NCBI GenBank assembly: GCA_023137195.1
Contig: JAGLPV010000044.1
Location: forward strand, 1-63,412
From: Candidatus Aenigmatarchaeota archaeon
GTDB taxonomy: Archaea; EX4484-52
Direction of reading: 5' to 3'
Length of the DNA: 63,412 bases
The notes under the pieces: model-generated
What the model was told of the DNA's origin: nothing
What the model saw: only the letters and a program-made list of their open reading frames with translations
Databases searched by the model: none
Position numbers and translations under genes: made by a program
Shown here: one piece after another, positions 1 through 8,133 of the stretch
Layout of the letters: every line of letters begins with the position of its first letter
Numbering within the stretch: position 1 is the first letter of the stretch

Positions 1-2
1 CT

Positions 3-284
3 ACGTTGATGCACAGCGAAGTTGCGGATATTATTAAATATGCGCTGGATAAGGAGTTCTTAAAGAGCAGAAAAATGCTGATGAGCCTGATGATTGAGAA
101 AGGAGTCAGTGGGTTTGAGATAATACGGGCGATAAACAGGCATGTCTGGAGCATTGATATTGAAGATGAGATGAAGATAAAGATAGTGAAACTTCTGGGG
201 GAATTTGAGTTTAGGATTGCTGAAGGGGGAAGCGAGGATATACAGATAGAGGCGTTTTTGGCTAATCTGGCTGATTTGAAGTAA
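3..284 (+). CDS. rfcS: Replication factor C small subunit, C-terminal fragment
   Basis: This is the 3' end of a clamp-loader small subunit; the reading frame is open to the window edge, so the AAA+ ATPase part lies outside. The visible 93 or so residues match the helical collar domain of archaeal RFC small subunits: a segment on shortening and merging of replication intermediates (ALDKEFLKSRKMLMSLMIEKG), then GFEIIRAINRHVW, and the typical ending FRIAEGGSEDIQIEAFLANL. The full protein would load PCNA onto primed DNA. The collar mediates pentamer assembly. The TTG/ATG codons at 6-11 are internal, because the frame continues upstream. A perfect hairpin follows at 306-325. Confidence 0.8.
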   Translation, partial: TLMHSEVADIIKYALDKEFLKSRKMLMSLMIEKGVSGFEIIRAINRHVWSIDIEDEMKIKIVKLLGEFEFRIAEGGSEDIQIEAFLANLADLK

Positions 285-305
285 TAATATTTATGTAATT
301 TTGTT

Positions 306-325
306 CCATAAAATGAGTTTTATGG
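306..325. terminator. Perfect 8-bp stem-loop between rfcS and the RNA ligase gene
   Basis: CCATAAAA and TTTTATGG pair perfectly around a 4-nt loop. The element lies 22 bp after the rfcS stop and 20 bp before the RNA ligase start. It could end rfcS transcription or act on the next gene. No T-run follows directly, so the terminator call is tentative. Confidence 0.35.
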
Positions 326-344
326 AGTTGTGCCATAGAAGAAT

Positions 345-1025
345 ATGAAATTAAATGATGATATCAAAAAGCCAATAGACATGCCAAAACTCCACAGTCC
401 GTTTAAGAGAAGAGAAATTGACGGAGAATATGTTTGCGTGCCGGAAATTGATGATGACTATAGGTGGGTTTTTACTTCTCAGGCAATAGCAATAGAGAAA
501 ATGGACGGGACAAATGTAAGCATAATTGTGGATGGAGAAAAAATAACTTCGATTTATAATAGGAAAAATTTAATAGATATGTGGAAAAAAGGGAACAAAA
601 GGTTTACAGAAGGTATTTTGGAGTCAATTGATCGCGAGGATTTTCTGCCAAATAAAGTTCAGGATGGGCAGTATTTTGGAGAGCTTTTGGGTCCGCGCAT
701 TAATGGCAATCCGTATGAATTAACTCAAAATTTATGGATTCCTTTTTCTGATATGAGTAAAAGATTAAGGTTTAAATTCTGGGATGATTTTGTCTGCGGA
801 CTTGACGGGAAGTCCGATGAAGAGATTTATGAGAAAGTAAGCGATGTTTTCAAAGGGTTGTGGAGTCTTTACAAACGGAAAAGGCGCGTTAAGGGAGATG
901 TTGATGAAAATACTGGATTTGTTGGTCTTGCGGCAGAAGGCATTGTGTTTTATAATGAAGAGACAAACCAGATGGGAAAATTGAGAAGAGATATGTTTGA
1001 CTGGTGGAAAGAGAGGAGGCATTAG
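345..1025 (+). CDS. RNA ligase family protein (Rnl2-like nucleotidyltransferase)
   Basis: This is a covalent nucleotidyltransferase of the RNA ligase fold, expected to be adenylated on lysine and to seal RNA nicks. Motif I is EKMDGTN with nucleophile K52. YNRKN near residue 71 fits motif Ia, GQYFGELLG near 108-116 fits motif III, AEGIVFYN near 198-205 fits motif IV, and KLRRDMF near 213 fits motif V. At 226 residues it holds only the catalytic domain, without the C-terminal domain of T4 Rnl2. It stands alone between rfcS and an ATPase gene, with no RtcB, polynucleotide kinase or CRISPR genes nearby, so the substrate is unknown. A capping-like or DNA ligase activity cannot be excluded. Confidence 0.72.
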   Translation: MKLNDDIKKPIDMPKLHSPFKRREIDGEYVCVPEIDDDYRWVFTSQAIAIEKMDGTNVSIIVDGEKITSIYNRKNLIDMWKKGNKRFTEGILESIDREDFLPNKVQDGQYFGELLGPRINGNPYELTQNLWIPFSDMSKRLRFKFWDDFVCGLDGKSDEEIYEKVSDVFKGLWSLYKRKRRVKGDVDENTGFVGLAAEGIVFYNEETNQMGKLRRDMFDWWKERRH

Positions 1026-1362
1026 TGATTGGTCATTTGTAGTGCATAAATTATATTGTGCGTTGTAGTGCACATATTAACCTTTAATTATGATTAAAGG
1101 TTTTGGTATAAAACTGTTAATTGTGATTAAGGGTTGTTGTTTGGGATGTATTTTTAGAGTAGGAATAATATTGTATTTTTCTGTTATTTATCATTTGTGT
1201 GTGACAAAAATAGATGGATTTGTCATTTATGAGTAGAATGGTTTGGTTGGAATGTGGCGTTTTTGGCTATATTTCTTTGGATAATAACCATACTCCACCC
1301 GGCTTATTTTCCGAAAATAAGACGACTGAAACCTTTTTAAATTCTAATGTTAATAATATTGT
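1026..1362. other. Intergenic region with a strong hairpin
   Basis: No credible gene is present in this 337-bp gap. A perfect 10-bp stem (AACCTTTAAT / ATTAAAGGTT, 4-nt loop) sits at 1079-1102 and probably ends the RNA ligase transcript. The phrase TTGTAGTGCA occurs twice just before it. The far end supplies the promoter for the DUF4143 ATPase: TTTTTAAAT lies about 25 bp before its ATG, which suggests a leaderless mRNA. Confidence 0.5.
1079..1102. terminator. 10-bp perfect stem-loop downstream of the RNA ligase
   Basis: The arms AACCTTTAAT and ATTAAAGGTT pair perfectly around TATG and are followed by a short T-rich stretch. The position, 54 bp after the RNA ligase stop, fits a transcription terminator. 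Confidence 0.5.
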
Positions 1363-2655
1363 ATGAATAAAGAATATGTAATACGGCTCATACAAACATT
1401 CAATCCACAATGGACCGGCAAAAAGACAAATACTCCTGAATTTAAGAGAGAAATTCACGAGAAAATCAACAAATACCTCAATAAAAAACAAATCATTGCG
1501 CTGACAGGGATGAGACGAGTCGGAAAAACAACAGTAATGAAACAATTGATGGCAGATATGCCTCAAAAAAAATGCATTTATTTTTCTTTTGATGAAACAG
1601 ACCTACAATCCAAAGAAGTCCTGAATTTTGTCATAAATTACTTCATCAATAATTTTGACGCCAAATATTTGTTTTTTGATGAAATACACTACATTCCAGA
1701 CTGGCAGGGAATATTGAAAAGATATTATGATACATCAAATTTAAAATTCATAATTTCCGGTTCTGCTTCCCTGCATATAAGAAAAGGAAGGGAGAGCCTT
1801 GCCGGCAGAATCATGTATTTTCACCTGCCTCCTTTGGAATTCAGGGAATTCCTGGCATTGAACAAGGAGAAACTTGCATTGAAAGGAAATTTAAAACAAA
1901 TTTATGAGCAAACATTGCCGAGGAAAGAGTTCTTTGAAAAGCAGTTTAAGGAATACATCTACAAAGGTGGGTTCCCGGAAATTGCATGTGAAAATGATGA
2001 AGAATACATCAGGAATTACATTAAAGAAATGGTTGTCAGGAAAATTGTACTTGAGGACATACCTGAAATCATGGAAATAAAAAGAAAAGATGCATTGTAT
2101 GATTTATTTAAATTTGCATGCAAGGAAAGTTCAAATATCTTTGAAATAAATAATTTAGCAAATATGCTTGGCATGAATGCAGAGACAGTTTCAAACTACC
2201 TAATTTACCTGAAATTGTCTTATTTGATAAAAATCTCAGAGACCTATTCAAAGAGTATTGCAACAAGAATAAAGAAAAACAAGAAAATATATGCAACTCA
2301 TCCGTGCATTGCTTTTGCTGTTTTAAACTATGGGAAAAATATTTTGGATGTTGAGCAGTTAGTAGGACAATATGTAGAGACGCTGTTTGCTGAAAAGTTT
2401 TTCTGGAGAAGCAAGGAAAAATACGAGGTGGATGCAGTTATTGAAGGGCAGGATGATGAGTTGTTGCCTATTGAAATCAAATACAGGAATCGGATTGTCA
2501 AAAATGACCTGAAAGGTCTGTTAAAATTCTATGATAAATTCAAATGCAAAAAAGGTATTGTTGTTACTAAAGATTATTTAAAAGAAGAAACCATTGACGG
2601 CAGGAAAATTCAATATATTCCGGCATGGCTGTACTTGTTAAAAAGTAAGAAATAA
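1363..2655 (+). CDS. AAA_14/DUF4143 family ATPase
   Basis: This is a P-loop ATPase of the large family annotated as 'ATP-binding protein, DUF4143'. The Walker A motif GMRRVGKTT lies at residues 49-57 and the Walker B-like YLFFDEIHYI near 102-111. An arginine-rich sensor segment (SGSASLHIRKG) follows. A winged-helix-like stretch sits near 250-290. The C-terminal DUF4143 part contains EVDAVI and, 10 residues later, PIEIKYR, the D...E-x-K pattern of the degenerate PD-(D/E)xK fold in this family. The cellular role of the family is not established; members are common in archaea and anaerobic bacteria. It is a single gene, with no toxin or transposase beside it. The length, 430 residues, is typical. 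Confidence 0.8.
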   Translation: MNKEYVIRLIQTFNPQWTGKKTNTPEFKREIHEKINKYLNKKQIIALTGMRRVGKTTVMKQLMADMPQKKCIYFSFDETDLQSKEVLNFVINYFINNFDAKYLFFDEIHYIPDWQGILKRYYDTSNLKFIISGSASLHIRKGRESLAGRIMYFHLPPLEFREFLALNKEKLALKGNLKQIYEQTLPRKEFFEKQFKEYIYKGGFPEIACENDEEYIRNYIKEMVVRKIVLEDIPEIMEIKRKDALYDLFKFACKESSNIFEINNLANMLGMNAETVSNYLIYLKLSYLIKISETYSKSIATRIKKNKKIYATHPCIAFAVLNYGKNILDVEQLVGQYVETLFAEKFFWRSKEKYEVDAVIEGQDDELLPIEIKYRNRIVKNDLKGLLKFYDKFKCKKGIVVTKDYLKEETIDGRKIQYIPAWLYLLKSKK

Positions 2656-2992
2656 TATGTTGGTCCGGGCAATATACGATATAATTGGCAATTCAAAGAG
2701 AAGTAGAATTATAAATGGGTGCAGGGGTTGTGAGTTTTATAGGCATTGATTGATGAGATTCTCTATTTTTCTGAGCACAGCATTTCATCACAACATTTAT
2801 AAAAATAATTGCCCATTATGCTTATGTTTCAAAACAATATTGCAAAAATAGTCTATAATTTGAAAATTGAAGCATCACTGACAAATTTATTCGTGTTATT
2901 GTTATTATAAAAACGTGTATTATTTTTGATAAATACACATTTATTTTTAGTAAAAGAATGGTTTGTTTTGTAATTAAAAAAAGGAGATAAAA
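2656..2992 (+). promoter_or_regulatory. Long leader region of the leuA-ilvE operon
   Basis: The gap holds no gene. Two archaeal TATA-like boxes are visible: TTTATAAAAA at 2796-2805 and TTATTATAAAA at 2902-2912. They would give 5' leaders of roughly 165 and 60 nt. A 7-bp inverted repeat GTGTATT/AATACAC at 2915-2938 lies at the expected start site of the second promoter and could be an operator. A Shine-Dalgarno (AAAGGAGA) precedes the leuA ATG, so this gene is not leaderless, unlike many others here. No known riboswitch was recognised. Confidence 0.45.
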
Positions 2993-4510
2993 ATGGTAAA
3001 AAGAAATATTGAGATATTTGACACAACGCTAAGGGATGGCGAGCAGTCGCCAGGTGCAACGCTTACAATAGATGAGAAATTAAAGATTGCTCACCAGCTG
3101 GCAAAGTTAAATATTGATACAATGGAGGCAGGGTTTCCCATTGCATCGAGTGATGATTTTGAGGCAGTTAAATTGATTGCGCAGAATGTTGAAGGTCCGT
3201 ACATCTGTGGGCTTTGCAGGACTGTTGAGGCGGACATTCAAAGGGCATGGGATGCTGTAAAACATTCCAACAAGCCGTGCATACATACATTTATTGCGAC
3301 TTCAGATTTGCATCTTCAGTATAAACTTAAGAAGACGAGGGAAGAGGCTTTAGAGATGGCAAAGAAAGGAGTCAGGTTGGCAAAGAGCTTTACTGACAGG
3401 GTGGAGTTCTCGGCAGAGGATGCGTCGAGGACAGATAAGGAATATCTATGTGAAGTTATTCAGGCAGTAATAGATGAAGGTGCTGTTGTTGTGAATATCC
3501 CTGATACTGTTGGTTATTCCCAGACTGAAGAATTCGGCGATTTGATAGATTACATCAAGGAAAATGTGGAAAATATTGATGATGCCATCATAAGTGTCCA
3601 TTGCCATAATGATATGGGTTTGGCTGTTGCAAACTCGCTTGAGGCAGTTAGGAGAGGTGCAGGACAGGTTGAAGGGACGATAAACGGGCTGGGAGAGCGT
3701 GCGGGAAATGCAGCTCTTGAAGAAGTCATAATGAATTTCAAGACGAGACCGGATTATTTTGATTGCGATACTGGCATAAATACAACAGAAATATATCCTA
3801 CGAGTAAGATGGTAGCAGAGCATACAGGAATCAGCGTCCAGAGAAACAAGGCAATTGTCGGGGAAAACGCGTTTGCGCATGAGGCAGGAATACACCAGCA
3901 CGGGATGCTGTCGAATCCACTTTGCTATGAAATAATGAAGCCCGAAGATGTCGGTAAAAAAACACAACTGGTGTTTGGGAAGCATTCAGGAAGGCATGCT
4001 GTTGAAAATGGGTTGAAGAAACTTGATTATGAATTCAACCAGGAGCAGTTGAACAAAATAACGCAGAAAATAAAAGACCTTGCGGATAAGCAGAAGACTG
4101 TGCTGGAGGATGACATAATTGCAATAGCAGATTATGAACTGAACAAGTCATCGAAGAAACCCAAAGTTGTGCTTGAAGAGCTGGCTGTTATGACAGGGAA
4201 TAAAATTACACCGACGGCAATTGTAAAGGTCAATGTTGAAGGGAAGCAGAAGATAAGTACTGCGTATGGTATTGGTACGGTTGATGCGGCGACAAATGCG
4301 ATAAGAAATATTCTGGACTCTAATATAAAGTTGAAAGAGTATAATTTAAAGGCAATTACCGGTGGGACAAATGCGCTTGCGGATGTGTCATTGACATTGA
4401 CGGATAGTTTGGAAAAAGAGTACAAGGCAAGGGCAATAGATGAGGATATTGTTATGGCGTCGGTTAAGGCAGTAATAAACGGCATGAATAAGATGGAGAG
4501 AAAGAAGTGA
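2993..4510 (+). CDS. leuA: 2-isopropylmalate synthase (LeuA family)
   Basis: This enzyme condenses acetyl-CoA with 2-oxoisovalerate, the first committed step of leucine synthesis. The HMGL-like TIM barrel opens with [13 protein letters not shown] near residue 12. It carries the metal-binding [12 protein letters not shown] (about 204-215) and the substrate-site stretch [13 protein letters not shown] LeuA-type C-terminal regulatory domain begins near residue 390 and contains GTGTVDA-like and GGTNALADV segments. The 505 residues match bacterial-type LeuA and exceed the usual length of citramalate synthases without the domain. Citramalate or homocitrate synthase cannot be fully excluded, but coupling to ilvE favours leucine. 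leuB, leuC and leuD are not in the window. The start is supported by an AAAGGAGA site. Confidence 0.88.
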   Translation: MVKRNIEIFDTTLRDGEQSPGATLTIDEKLKIAHQLAKLNIDTMEAGFPIASSDDFEAVKLIAQNVEGPYICGLCRTVEADIQRAWDAVKHSNKPCIHTFIATSDLHLQYKLKKTREEALEMAKKGVRLAKSFTDRVEFSAEDASRTDKEYLCEVIQAVIDEGAVVVNIPDTVGYSQTEEFGDLIDYIKENVENIDDAIISVHCHNDMGLAVANSLEAVRRGAGQVEGTINGLGERAGNAALEEVIMNFKTRPDYFDCDTGINTTEIYPTSKMVAEHTGISVQRNKAIVGENAFAHEAGIHQHGMLSNPLCYEIMKPEDVGKKTQLVFGKHSGRHAVENGLKKLDYEFNQEQLNKITQKIKDLADKQKTVLEDDIIAIADYELNKSSKKPKVVLEELAVMTGNKITPTAIVKVNVEGKQKISTAYGIGTVDAATNAIRNILDSNIKLKEYNLKAITGGTNALADVSLTLTDSLEKEYKARAIDEDIVMASVKAVINGMNKMERKK

Positions 4511-5475
4511 TTAAAATGGCAGAAGGATTAGATGCAGTAAAGCAGGAAAAAATATGGATGAATGGGAAACTTGTCAGATGGGATGATGCAAAGGTGCATG
4601 TGTTGGCGCATGGTCTTCATTATGGTTCAAGCGTGTTTGAAGGGATACGTTGCTATGACACGAAAAATGGCGTAGGAATATTTCGTTTAGAGGAACATAT
4701 TGACCGGCTTATGGATTCAGCAAAAATTTATTGTATGGATGATATAGGATATTCTAAAGTGGATTTGGTTGATGCGTGCAAGGAAGTAGTCAGAACAAAT
4801 AAATTGAAAAGTGCTTATGTTCGTCCTATAATATACAGAGGATATGGCGGTCTTGCTGTCATTGCAAAAGAGAGTAAAATTGAAGTGAGCATTGCGGCAT
4901 GGCCATGGGGCGCATACCTGGGAGAGGCGGCGTCTACTGGTTTGAGCGTGAAGGTAAGTTCATGGACAAAACTTGCACCAAATACTATGCCTTTTTTAGC
5001 TAAGGCAGGGGCCAATTACATGAATTCGCAACTGGCAGTTATGGAGGTTGTACGTGATGGTTATGATGAGGCAATATTGCTGGATAATGAGGGATTTGTT
5101 TCTGAGGGAAGCGGAGAGAATCTGTTTTTGGTTAAGGATGATGTGATTTACACACCGACAATTGCTTCTTCGATACTTAATGGCATTACAAGAAAGTCAG
5201 TCCTTGCGATTGCGAAAAAGTTTGGCTTGAAAATAAGGGAAGATAAGATACCAAGAGAGATGCTCTATATTGCAGATGAATTATTTTTTAGCGGGACAGC
5301 GGCAGAAATATCAGCAATAACTTTTGTTGACAAGATAAAAGTTGCAGAAGGGAAAGTTGGTCCGGTGACGAAAAAGATAAGGGATGAATTTTGTAAAGTG
5401 ATTCAGACGGGAGAGCCGAAGGAATGGTTTAGTTTTATCCACAGGAAGACACAGAACCCACAGGAACCGATTTAA
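4507..5475 (+). CDS. ilvE: Branched-chain amino acid aminotransferase
   Basis: This PLP-dependent class IV (fold type IV) transaminase interconverts branched-chain 2-oxo acids and amino acids, completing Leu/Ile/Val synthesis. Diagnostic features are the N-terminal LAHGLHYGSSVFEGIR, the RPIIYRGYGG stretch and the PLP-binding region with SEGSGENLFLV near 200 and LNGITRKS. The GTG at 4507 overlaps the leuA stop; an ATG at 4516 (MAEGLDAV) is an equally good start. The gene is translationally coupled to leuA. The last dozen residues are encoded by CCACAG-type repeat DNA that continues past the stop, so the C-terminus appears to have been extended or replaced by repeat sequence. Confidence 0.9.
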   Translation: MIKMAEGLDAVKQEKIWMNGKLVRWDDAKVHVLAHGLHYGSSVFEGIRCYDTKNGVGIFRLEEHIDRLMDSAKIYCMDDIGYSKVDLVDACKEVVRTNKLKSAYVRPIIYRGYGGLAVIAKESKIEVSIAAWPWGAYLGEAASTGLSVKVSSWTKLAPNTMPFLAKAGANYMNSQLAVMEVVRDGYDEAILLDNEGFVSEGSGENLFLVKDDVIYTPTIASSILNGITRKSVLAIAKKFGLKIREDKIPREMLYIADELFFSGTAAEISAITFVDKIKVAEGKVGPVTKKIRDEFCKVIQTGEPKEWFSFIHRKTQNPQEPI

Positions 5476-5512
5476 TCCACAGATTACACAGATTCCACGA
5501 GATTATTTCTTC
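5440..5512. repeat. CCACAG/CACAGA short repeats at the 3' end of ilvE
   Basis: Several copies of (T)CCACAG or CACAGA(A/T) follow one another at 5446-5505, starting inside the ilvE coding end and crossing the stop. A related run (AATCCACAGA...AATCCACGG) occurs at 63234-63262, near the other end of the window, so the motif is dispersed in this genome. Confidence 0.5.
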
Positions 5513-5598
5513 TTGTAAGTTCCTGTGTGTTATTCAATAAAGTTGAATGTGTAAAATATCTATAGAATATAGGAGAAAATTAGTTTATTTTCTTAGTC

Positions 5599-5640
5599 AA
5601 CAATCCTGAATTTTCTCTGACAGGACTGTTTTTTTGTTTT
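5599..5640 (+). terminator. Intrinsic-type terminator of leuA-ilvE
   Basis: The arms AACAATCCTG (5599-5608) and CAGGACTGTT (5621-5630) form a 10-bp stem with one A/C mismatch and a 12-nt loop. The second arm runs directly into a T-rich tract. It lies about 120 bp after ilvE and before the homoserine dehydrogenase gene. Confidence 0.6.
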
Positions 5641-5698
5641 TTATTGATTTTTTGCAAAAATTATTTAACCTTTTTGGCACTATATAGGGGGGTATATT

Positions 5699-6664
5699 AT
5701 GAAAGTAGGAATTATTGGTGTAGGAAATATTGGTCTGGAGCTTAGAGGAAAATTAGGGTTATTGGATTGGGATGTTGAATTTGTTTTAAAGTCAGATGGC
5801 GTTTACAAAAATGAGCAAAAAATTGATGTTCTTGAAAACTATCTTAGTTATTGCGAGAGTGTAGATGTGGTGTTTTTGGCGATTCCTACTTCGGATGACG
5901 GGAAAGTAGCTTCTGACTATATTTATAATATCGTAAACAAAAATATTCCTGTGGTTACTTGCGAGAAGGGAGCGTTGTCTAATTACTATTCGCGGTTGGA
6001 GCCATATTTGGATAAAATCGGGTATAGTGCTTCTGTAGGCGGAGGAACGAGATTATTGAACTATGCCGAGACGATGATGAGCGAGGATGTTACGAGTATG
6101 CATTTGATAGTGAACGGGACTTTGAATTATATTTTTGAACAAATGTCAAAAGATGAAAGTATAGGAGAGGCAGTTAAAAATGCACAGAGGTTAGGGTATG
6201 TGGAGCCAGGGGCTACTGATATTTTGGATATTATAAATGGAGAGGCATGTTCTGATGTGCCTATGAAAATTTCAATATTGCACAATGTTTGCGGGTTGGG
6301 GAAACCGATAAAGGCGAAGGATATAAAAGTGAAAAAAATAAGCAAAATTGAGTTAGAGCAGTTGATAGATGAAGCTCACCTCAGGAGGTATGTTGTGTCA
6401 TTTAGAAAAAATTTTTTAGAGGAAGACGGTGTTATTGGAGGGTTTGTTTATAAGGCAGGCGAGTGGAACATTTGCGCGGGTTTTAAGGATATTTCTAAAA
6501 ATAAGATATATATGCAGTTGAAATCTTCAGAGGTGAACAATGCGATATTGATTACAAAAGGAGTTTACAATGCAGATGGCATTTATAAATTGAAAGGACC
6601 TGGTGCGGGTGCGGGACCTACGACGTCTTCCATGATAAAGGATGCAATGACTTTTTTTAAATAA
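5699..6664 (+). CDS. hom: Homoserine dehydrogenase
   Basis: This enzyme reduces aspartate-4-semialdehyde to homoserine with NAD(P)H, feeding threonine and methionine synthesis. The Rossmann motif GIIGVGNIG opens the protein. The catalytic domain is marked by VTCEKGAL near 89-96, VNGTLNYIF near 138-146, and a GYVEP...DI segment; the conserved acidic and lysine positions around DVPMKISIL are present. The 321 residues correspond to the short archaeal form without an ACT domain. A G-rich stretch GGGGGG lies 8 bp before the ATG and acts as an unusual ribosome-binding site. Aspartate kinase follows 20 bp downstream, a logical operon because the two enzymes are consecutive-but-one in the same pathway. 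Confidence 0.85.
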   Translation: MKVGIIGVGNIGLELRGKLGLLDWDVEFVLKSDGVYKNEQKIDVLENYLSYCESVDVVFLAIPTSDDGKVASDYIYNIVNKNIPVVTCEKGALSNYYSRLEPYLDKIGYSASVGGGTRLLNYAETMMSEDVTSMHLIVNGTLNYIFEQMSKDESIGEAVKNAQRLGYVEPGATDILDIINGEACSDVPMKISILHNVCGLGKPIKAKDIKVKKISKIELEQLIDEAHLRRYVVSFRKNFLEEDGVIGGFVYKAGEWNICAGFKDISKNKIYMQLKSSEVNNAILITKGVYNADGIYKLKGPGAGAGPTTSSMIKDAMTFFK

Positions 6665-6684
6665 ATAATAAATTTTGATTTGAT

Positions 6685-8049
6685 ATGATTGTTGCAAAAT
6701 TCGGAGGGAGTTCGCTGGCAGATACTCAAAGGATAATTAATGCTGCTAAAATTCTCCTGGAAATAAAGGGAGAAAGTGAAGTTGTGTCTGTTGTGTCTGC
6801 TGTGGGAGATACAACGGATTTTCTTATTGATGCGGTAAAAAATGCAGGAAAAATAGATATTGAAAAAACTGTTGATGAATTGTATTCTAGTCATCATAAG
6901 ATTCTTGGGCAAATCAAGACGACGATTGATGAAGAGGATGAAAAGAAATTAAAATCATTTTGCAGTTCGGTTAAACAGAGACTGGTTTTGGTGAATCAGC
7001 AGGGTATGGCAAAACCAGAGGATATCGACTATATTGGAGGGTTTGGAGAGAAGTTCTCTGCGTTTTTTTTGTCGTGTGCAATAGAGCAATTAGGTTTTAA
7101 GTCAGTTGTTCTCCAGGGGGATGATAATCTTATATTTACGGATGATAATTTTAATAATGCAGATGTTTTCTTTGACAGGACAAATGATGCTTTGAAAAAT
7201 AAGATTGCGCCTTTGTTGAAAGAAAATATTGTTGTTTTTACCGGCTTTGTCGGGACGACTTTAGATAATAGGACAACAACACTTGGGCGGGGTAGTTCTG
7301 ATTATATTGCATCTATTATTGGTGCGGCGCTGGATTCAGAAGAGATTCGAATTTATACAGATGTGGATGGAATAATGACAGCAGACCCGAGAATAGTGAA
7401 GAGAGCAAAGACAATATCAAAAATGGATTTCAATGAGATGAGCGAACTTGCAACGTTTGGCGCTCGTGTGCTTCATCCGAAGACAATTGAACCGGCAATG
7501 AAAAAAGATATCTGCGTGAAGGTGATTAATTCATTTAATCCGTCTTCTTTTACAGAAATTTTTAGAAAAAATACTAAAGGCAATACAACTGTAAAGGCAG
7601 TATCCTCAAATAGAGATATTACGATTCTTAATATTAATTCAACAAGGATGCTTAATAGTTTTGGTTTTATGGCAAAGGCATTTAATATTTTTCTGGAGGA
7701 AGAGGTTTCTGTTGACATGGTGTCAACTTCAGAGGTAAATATTTCTTTATCTATAAATAAATGTGTTTCGGAAGAAAAAGTACAAAAAGTAGTTGATAAA
7801 TTGAGTGTCTTTTCGTGCACTACTTTAGAAAAGAATAAGGCGATTATTTGTGTTATTGGAGAAGGGCTAAAGCACAGGCATGGCGTTGCAGGGAAAGTAT
7901 TCTCAATCATGGGAAATAATAAGGTCAATGTCGAGATGATTTCGCAAGGGGCGTCTGAGATAAATATAGCATTTGTTGTGGATAATAAAGATGAGAAAAA
8001 AGCAGTTATTGCTTTGCATGATGAATTGATAAATGGTTCAGACAATTAA
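6685..8049 (+). CDS. lysC: Aspartate kinase with tandem ACT domains
   Basis: This kinase phosphorylates L-aspartate to aspartyl-4-phosphate, the entry to lysine, threonine and methionine synthesis. The N-terminal motif VAKFGGSSLAD is diagnostic. The amino-acid kinase core continues with TGFVGTT...TTLGRGSSDY near 193-211, IYTDVDGIMTADPR near 232-245 and ARVLHPKTIEPA near 261. Two ACT domains occupy about residues 310-454 and would allow feedback inhibition. The gene follows hom by 20 bp and shares its transcript. The length of 454 is normal for archaeal/bacterial enzymes. A hairpin at 8048-8070 ends the unit. Confidence 0.92.
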   Translation: MIVAKFGGSSLADTQRIINAAKILLEIKGESEVVSVVSAVGDTTDFLIDAVKNAGKIDIEKTVDELYSSHHKILGQIKTTIDEEDEKKLKSFCSSVKQRLVLVNQQGMAKPEDIDYIGGFGEKFSAFFLSCAIEQLGFKSVVLQGDDNLIFTDDNFNNADVFFDRTNDALKNKIAPLLKENIVVFTGFVGTTLDNRTTTLGRGSSDYIASIIGAALDSEEIRIYTDVDGIMTADPRIVKRAKTISKMDFNEMSELATFGARVLHPKTIEPAMKKDICVKVINSFNPSSFTEIFRKNTKGNTTVKAVSSNRDITILNINSTRMLNSFGFMAKAFNIFLEEEVSVDMVSTSEVNISLSINKCVSEEKVQKVVDKLSVFSCTTLEKNKAIICVIGEGLKHRHGVAGKVFSIMGNNKVNVEMISQGASEINIAFVVDNKDEKKAVIALHDELINGSDN

Positions 8050-8072
8050 AAATCATGCGGTTTGATTTTTTT
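8048..8072. terminator. Terminator hairpin between convergent lysC and alaS
   Basis: AAAAATCA pairs with TGATTTTT around a 7-nt loop and runs into a T tract on the plus strand. Because A- and T-runs flank it on both sides it could serve both the lysC (plus) and alaS (minus) transcripts. Confidence 0.6.
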
Positions 8073-8133
8073 TACGGAATTGTCTAAACTTCTACAAAAG
8101 AGTGGGAGTTTATACACAATGAAAAAGGCACAT

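Noticed and set aside
3446-3985. 179-codon minus-strand frame inside leuA
   Set aside because: It lies opposite a clear LeuA coding region with family motifs; the translation is low-complexity antisense.
7473-8045. 190-codon minus-strand frame opposite lysC
   Set aside because: The plus strand carries unmistakable ACT-domain aspartate kinase sequence.
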